From positions 310,001 through 374,000 of the forward strand of contig WJPL01000002.1 in the NCBI GenBank assembly GCA_009649675.1: DNA of 64,000 bases, in the 5' to 3' direction. The notes below the pieces were generated by a model. The model saw only the letters and a list, made by a program, of their open reading frames with translations, ran no database searches and was not told the DNA's origin. Source of the DNA: Alphaproteobacteria bacterium HT1-32 (GTDB taxonomy: Bacteria > Pseudomonadota > Alphaproteobacteria > Rhodospirillales > HT1-32). How positions within the stretch are numbered: position 1 is the stretch's first letter; each line of letters starts with the position of its first letter. The translations under genes were made by a program, and so were the position numbers. Below, piece after piece: positions 61,434 through 64,000 of the stretch.

Positions 61434-61486
61434 ATGGATGACTGGTTCAGATGAAAAGCCGGGCTGTACAGAATCAGCAAACAACA

Positions 61487-61518
61487 AAACCCGCCTCAGG
61501 GAACACCCGGGCGGGTTT
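61487..61518 (-). terminator. rho-independent terminator of rpsU
   Basis: On the minus strand AAACCCGCC pairs with GGCGGGTTT, followed by TGTTGTTTG. It lies 46 bases beyond the rpsU stop. The loop is 14 bases. It could also act weakly on the plus strand. Confidence 0.75.
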
Positions 61519-61563
61519 GATGCGAGCGGAGATGGAGTCTCCCTCGTGCAGGTCTTCGGAAGA

Positions 61564-61767
61564 CTAGAAGCCTTCGCGTTCCAGGCGCTTGCGCTCGAGC
61601 TTACGGGCGCGGCGAACGGCCTCAGCACGCTCACGGGCACGCTTTTCAGACGGCTTTTCGTAGGAACGGCGGAGTTTCATTTCCCGGAAAACACCCTCGC
61701 GCTGCATTTTCTTTTTCAGCGCCTTCAGGGCTTGATCGACATTATTGTCGCGAACAGAGACTTGCAC
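61564..61767 (-). CDS. rpsU: 30S ribosomal protein S21
   Basis: A 67-residue basic protein of the small subunit, needed for translation initiation. [20 protein letters not shown] and [20 protein letters not shown] are the family signature, and the Arg/Lys-rich tail is usual. The start is GTG at 61767, with GGAAGGAG 10 bases before. It is transcribed alone, divergent from def. Its leader carries a hairpin. Confidence 0.97.
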   Translation of the reverse strand: MQVSVRDNNVDQALKALKKKMQREGVFREMKLRRSYEKPSEKRARERAEAVRRARKLERKRLEREGF

Positions 61768-61802
61768 GTGCAGACAGCTCCTTCCAAGCTTGCGAATACT
61801 AA

Positions 61803-61831
61803 AAGACGGCGAAAAACATATCCGCCGTCTT
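61803..61831 (-). promoter_or_regulatory. hairpin in the rpsU leader (attenuator-like)
   Basis: On the minus strand AAGACGGCG (61823-61831) pairs perfectly with CGCCGTCTT (61803-61811) over an 11-base loop and is followed by TTAG, giving four T residues. It would sit within the first ten or so bases of an rpsU transcript started at the predicted promoter, 36 bases ahead of the GTG start codon. Confidence 0.55.
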
Positions 61832-61843
61832 GATCAAGCTGCG

Positions 61844-61871
61844 TGTATAGGCGTTTTCGCCCATAGCGCAA
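61844..61871 (-). promoter_or_regulatory. likely promoter of rpsU
   Basis: Read on the minus strand: TTGCGC (61866-61871) and TATACA (61844-61849) are separated by 16 bases. This gives a short leader of about 70 bases before the rpsU GTG. Confidence 0.5.
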
Positions 61872-61912
61872 GAGTTTTTCAGCAGAAAAGGGACGGCTAC
61901 GGCTGACAATTT

Positions 61913-62461
61913 ATGGCAATTCTTAAAATCGCACGTATGGGACATGCTGTCCTGCGTAAAGCCGCAGATCCTGTGGAAGACCCGACCGCCACCAGCATTC
62001 GGGGGCTGGTCGCGGATATGCTTGAGACACTGGCAGATGCCGGAGGTGTCGGGCTGGCTGCCCCGCAGGTCCATATACCGCTGCGGCTGATGATTTTCTT
62101 TGTTCCGGAAACGCGGGTCGAACTGCCGGAAGATCCGGATGACAGCGCGCAGGATATGACCGTTCTGGTGAATCCGGGATATGAACCATTATCTGAGGAG
62201 ACCTCGCTGGGCTGGGAGGCCTGCCTGTCGGTGCCGGGACTGACGGGGGCCGTTCCCCGCTATACCCGTATCCGGTATTGGGGGACCGGTCTTGACGGCT
62301 CACGGATTGAGCGGCGCGCCAGTGGCTTCCATGCGAGGGTGTTCCAGCATGAATATGATCATCTTGACGGGGTGCTCTATCCGCAGCGGCTGAATGATCC
62401 GTCGCTGTTCGGGTTTGCCGAGGAAATCCGGCGCGATCCGCCGTCATTGCGTCCGGACTGA
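61913..62461 (+). CDS. def: peptide deformylase
   Basis: A 182-residue metalloenzyme that removes the formyl group from new proteins. The three motifs are seen: GVGLAAPQ at residues 45-52, EACLSVPG from 102 with metal ligand Cys104, and QHEYDHLDG from 145 with His146, Glu147 and His150. The second motif normally reads EGCLS; here Ala replaces Gly. There is also a short acidic insert near residues 67-80. No fmt gene is adjacent, so this may be a second, divergent deformylase. Confidence 0.92.
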   Translation: MAILKIARMGHAVLRKAADPVEDPTATSIRGLVADMLETLADAGGVGLAAPQVHIPLRLMIFFVPETRVELPEDPDDSAQDMTVLVNPGYEPLSEETSLGWEACLSVPGLTGAVPRYTRIRYWGTGLDGSRIERRASGFHARVFQHEYDHLDGVLYPQRLNDPSLFGFAEEIRRDPPSLRPD

Positions 62462-62506
62462 GGGGCATTCACCCTTGGCGGAAACGGTAATTGATGCCAT
62501 ATCAGA

Positions 62507-63190
62507 ATGATGACTGATACTTTGCACGATGATACCCGTGAGCGGCTGATGGCTGCTTTGTTGCCAAATGTGGCCTTCGATGGCTGGACGATGACGGCGT
62601 TACGCCATGCGGCGACAGATGCCGGCGTCAGCGATCATGAATTGCTGTTGGCTTTCCCCAACGGTGCAATGGATGCCCTGCTATACAGCATTCGCCGGGC
62701 AGATAGCCGGATGCTGGAACAGCTGGCGAAAATGCCACTGGACGAGATGCGTATCCGCGACCGCATCACGACGGCAGTCCGGATCCGGCTGGAGAATGAG
62801 CCGGACAAGGAGGCCGTGCGTCGTGGCGTGACGCTGCTTGCGCAGCCGCAGAACGCGCCGGTCGCGGCAAAGCTGACCTGGGCGACGGTTGATGCGATCT
62901 GGCGGGCCTGTGGCGACCGCAGCCATGATTATAATTACTATACCAAGCGGGGCCTGTTGTCCGGCGTCTGGACATCAACATTGTTGTACTGGCTGAACGA
63001 CCGGTCAGAGGGGGATGCAGCTACCTGGGCTTTCCTCGACCGGCGGATTGGTGATGTCATGCGCATCCCGAAACTGACGGCGCCGTTCAAGAAGGCTGCC
63101 GCCCGTTTCCCCTCGCCGTTACGGGTGCTGGAACGATTGCGGGCGGGTAACCCGTTTCCCTCCCGCCGGGCCAGTGGTCCGACTGACTAG
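62507..63190 (+). CDS. COQ9 family protein (ubiquinone synthesis)
   Basis: A 227-residue protein with a TetR-like helical fold that binds lipids; in eukaryotes COQ9 helps COQ7 hydroxylate quinone precursors. Seen: MAALLPNVAFDGWTMTALRH near residue 15, DHELLLAFPNGAMDALLYSI near 43, and the C-terminal DYNYYTKRGLLSGVWTSTLL near 141 with WAFLDRRIGDVMRIPKL, which is the conserved COQ9 patch. It often follows rpsU in alphaproteobacteria. Starts with two ATG codons (62507, 62510). Confidence 0.9.
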   Translation: MMTDTLHDDTRERLMAALLPNVAFDGWTMTALRHAATDAGVSDHELLLAFPNGAMDALLYSIRRADSRMLEQLAKMPLDEMRIRDRITTAVRIRLENEPDKEAVRRGVTLLAQPQNAPVAAKLTWATVDAIWRACGDRSHDYNYYTKRGLLSGVWTSTLLYWLNDRSEGDAATWAFLDRRIGDVMRIPKLTAPFKKAAARFPSPLRVLERLRAGNPFPSRRASGPTD

Positions 63191-63252
63191 CTGGCCCGGG
63201 CGGGCTTCCGTCTCTTCCTCATGGCGTCCCGGCGAAAGACGGGAATTAGCGG

Positions 63253-64000
63253 CTAACAGGTCGTCAACTTTCTGGCCAGTGCAACGAACTCCTGTGCTGC
63301 GACTGAATGATCTGTTGTGCGGACGGCGATCCAGATCGGGGCTTTCAGACTGATGTCCGGGGCCAGTTCACAAAAGACCACCCCATCCATGCCAAGCTGC
63401 CGCAGCGAGGCGGGGGCTATGGTGACGCCAAGACCGGCCGCAACCAGATTCAGAGTAGAGACGATACGGGGTGCCTGTTGTGCAATCACCGGCTCGAATC
63501 CGGCTGAGCTACAGGCTTCCATGATAGCGTCATACAGGCCCTGACCTGCCGCCCGGCGGTACAGAATGAGGGGCTCATCTGCCAGTTCATGCAACCCGAC
63601 CGGGGTGCGTTGCCCAGCCAGCCTGTGATCCTGCGGGATGGCCAGCAACATCGGTTCCTGTACCAGAAGGTGTAGCACAAGCCCGGTCCGGTCAGCGATG
63701 GGTGAACGTACAAAGGCGATATCCAGTCGTTCTGCCTTCAGTGCTTCAGCCATTTCTGCCGTGCCGGCTTCTTCCAGTATCAGTTCCACTTTTGGAAAAC
63801 GCTCACGATAGCGCCGGATGATCTGTGGCACGAAGGGGTGAAAGGGTGAGGAACTGGTAAAGCCGACCGACAGGGCGCCTTCCTCTCCGCGTGCCGTGCG
63901 TTTGGTTTTGGCGATGGCTTCTTCAACTCCACTGATAATGGCCCGGGCTTCCGGCAGCAGGGCACGGCCTGCCTCTGTCAGTTCAACACCACGGGGCAGG
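63253..64000 (-). CDS. LysR family transcriptional regulator (partial, N terminus beyond window)
   Basis: About 248 C-terminal residues of a LysR-type regulator are in the window; the frame runs off the right edge. The end of the DNA-binding domain is visible as VELTEAGRALLPEAR, followed by LSVGFTSSSPF, RYRERFPKVELILEEAGTAE, RLDIAFVRSP and GLGVTIAPASL, the standard effector-domain path. The winged helix itself is missing. Ligand and targets unknown; a divergent or regulated gene would be outside the window. Confidence 0.93.
   Translation of the reverse strand, partial: LPRGVELTEAGRALLPEARAIISGVEEAIAKTKRTARGEEGALSVGFTSSSPFHPFVPQIIRRYRERFPKVELILEEAGTAEMAEALKAERLDIAFVRSPIADRTGLVLHLLVQEPMLLAIPQDHRLAGQRTPVGLHELADEPLILYRRAAGQGLYDAIMEACSSAGFEPVIAQQAPRIVSTLNLVAAGLGVTIAPASLRQLGMDGVVFCELAPDISLKAPIWIAVRTTDHSVAAQEFVALARKLTTC

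Noticed and set aside
1-64000. tRNA, rRNA, prophage, plasmid or integron features
   Set aside because: I looked for T-loop motifs, integrases, transposases and phage genes and saw none that could be supported.

Overview
The window looks like core chromosome of an alphaproteobacterium, most likely Rhodospirillales-like. This rests on gene order and content: rpsF-rpsR-DUF2232-rplI, dnaB-alr-mlaE-mlaF-radA-cvpA-purF, lptF-lptG-lptD-surA-pdxA-rsmA, fabD-fabG-acpP-fabF-mltG, an ELM1-family protein, COQ9 next to rpsU, and a tiny MGKGDNQRG-type protein. Genus cannot be read from the sequence. No rRNA, tRNA, CRISPR array, phage or transposase gene is visible. About 63 protein genes fill nearly all of the 64 kb.

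Layout. 1-3.3 kb (+): tail of an enoyl-CoA hydratase, then a coupled ELM1 / Hyi-like / GmhA-like trio and a PaiB-like flavin protein. 3.4-3.5 kb: an alphaproteobacterial REP-like palindrome. 3.6-11.7 kb (-): a peptide-uptake operon (binding protein, two permeases, two ATPases) ending in an amidohydrolase and an M20 peptidase. 11.8-17.3 kb (+): a TPP riboswitch followed by thiM-thiE-thiD-thiZXY-tenA, a thiamine salvage locus. 17.4-20.6 kb: TSUP permease, a 44-residue conserved small protein, CoA-transferase, methyltransferase. 20.6-29.1 kb (-): a tightly coupled housekeeping run dnaB-alr-mlaE-mlaF-radA-cvpA-purF-SDR. 29.4-35.0 kb (+): MEMO1-AMMECR1 fusion, orphan molybdopterin hydroxylase large subunit, cysQ, Sua5/TsaC. 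35.1-38.8 kb: GMC oxidoreductase and FAD-linked oxidase bracketed by two inverted copies of a roughly 200-bp non-coding element with terminal inverted repeats. 38.9-41.3 kb: acyl-CoA dehydrogenase and a BON lipoprotein. 41.4-49.0 kb (+): LPS export and outer-membrane assembly genes with pdxA and rsmA. 49.0-50.5 kb (-): gmk, yicC. 50.6-54.4 kb: accessory genes (EF-hand lipoprotein, SDR, MFS, GST, cupin) inserted between yicC and mltG. 54.4-58.9 kb (-): fatty-acid synthesis genes plus mltG. 59.0-61.4 kb (+): ribosomal proteins S6, S18, L9 with a membrane protein. 61.5-64 kb: rpsU, peptide deformylase, COQ9, and a LysR regulator cut by the window end.

The genes mainly build envelope and ribosome. 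LptF/G/D with SurA move and insert LPS, MlaF/E handle phospholipid transport, and Fab proteins supply acyl chains. Salvage and uptake are the more adaptive part: peptides (Dpp-like operon) and thiamine precursors (ThiXYZ, TenA). The best leads are the paired inverted-repeat element, a likely 32-kb inversion that split rplI from dnaB, the MEMO-AMMECR1 fusion without its radical-SAM partner, an SDR lacking its catalytic lysine, a hairpin at the 5' end of the rpsU transcript, and the unannotated 44-residue gene. I did not find a clearly new multi-gene system.
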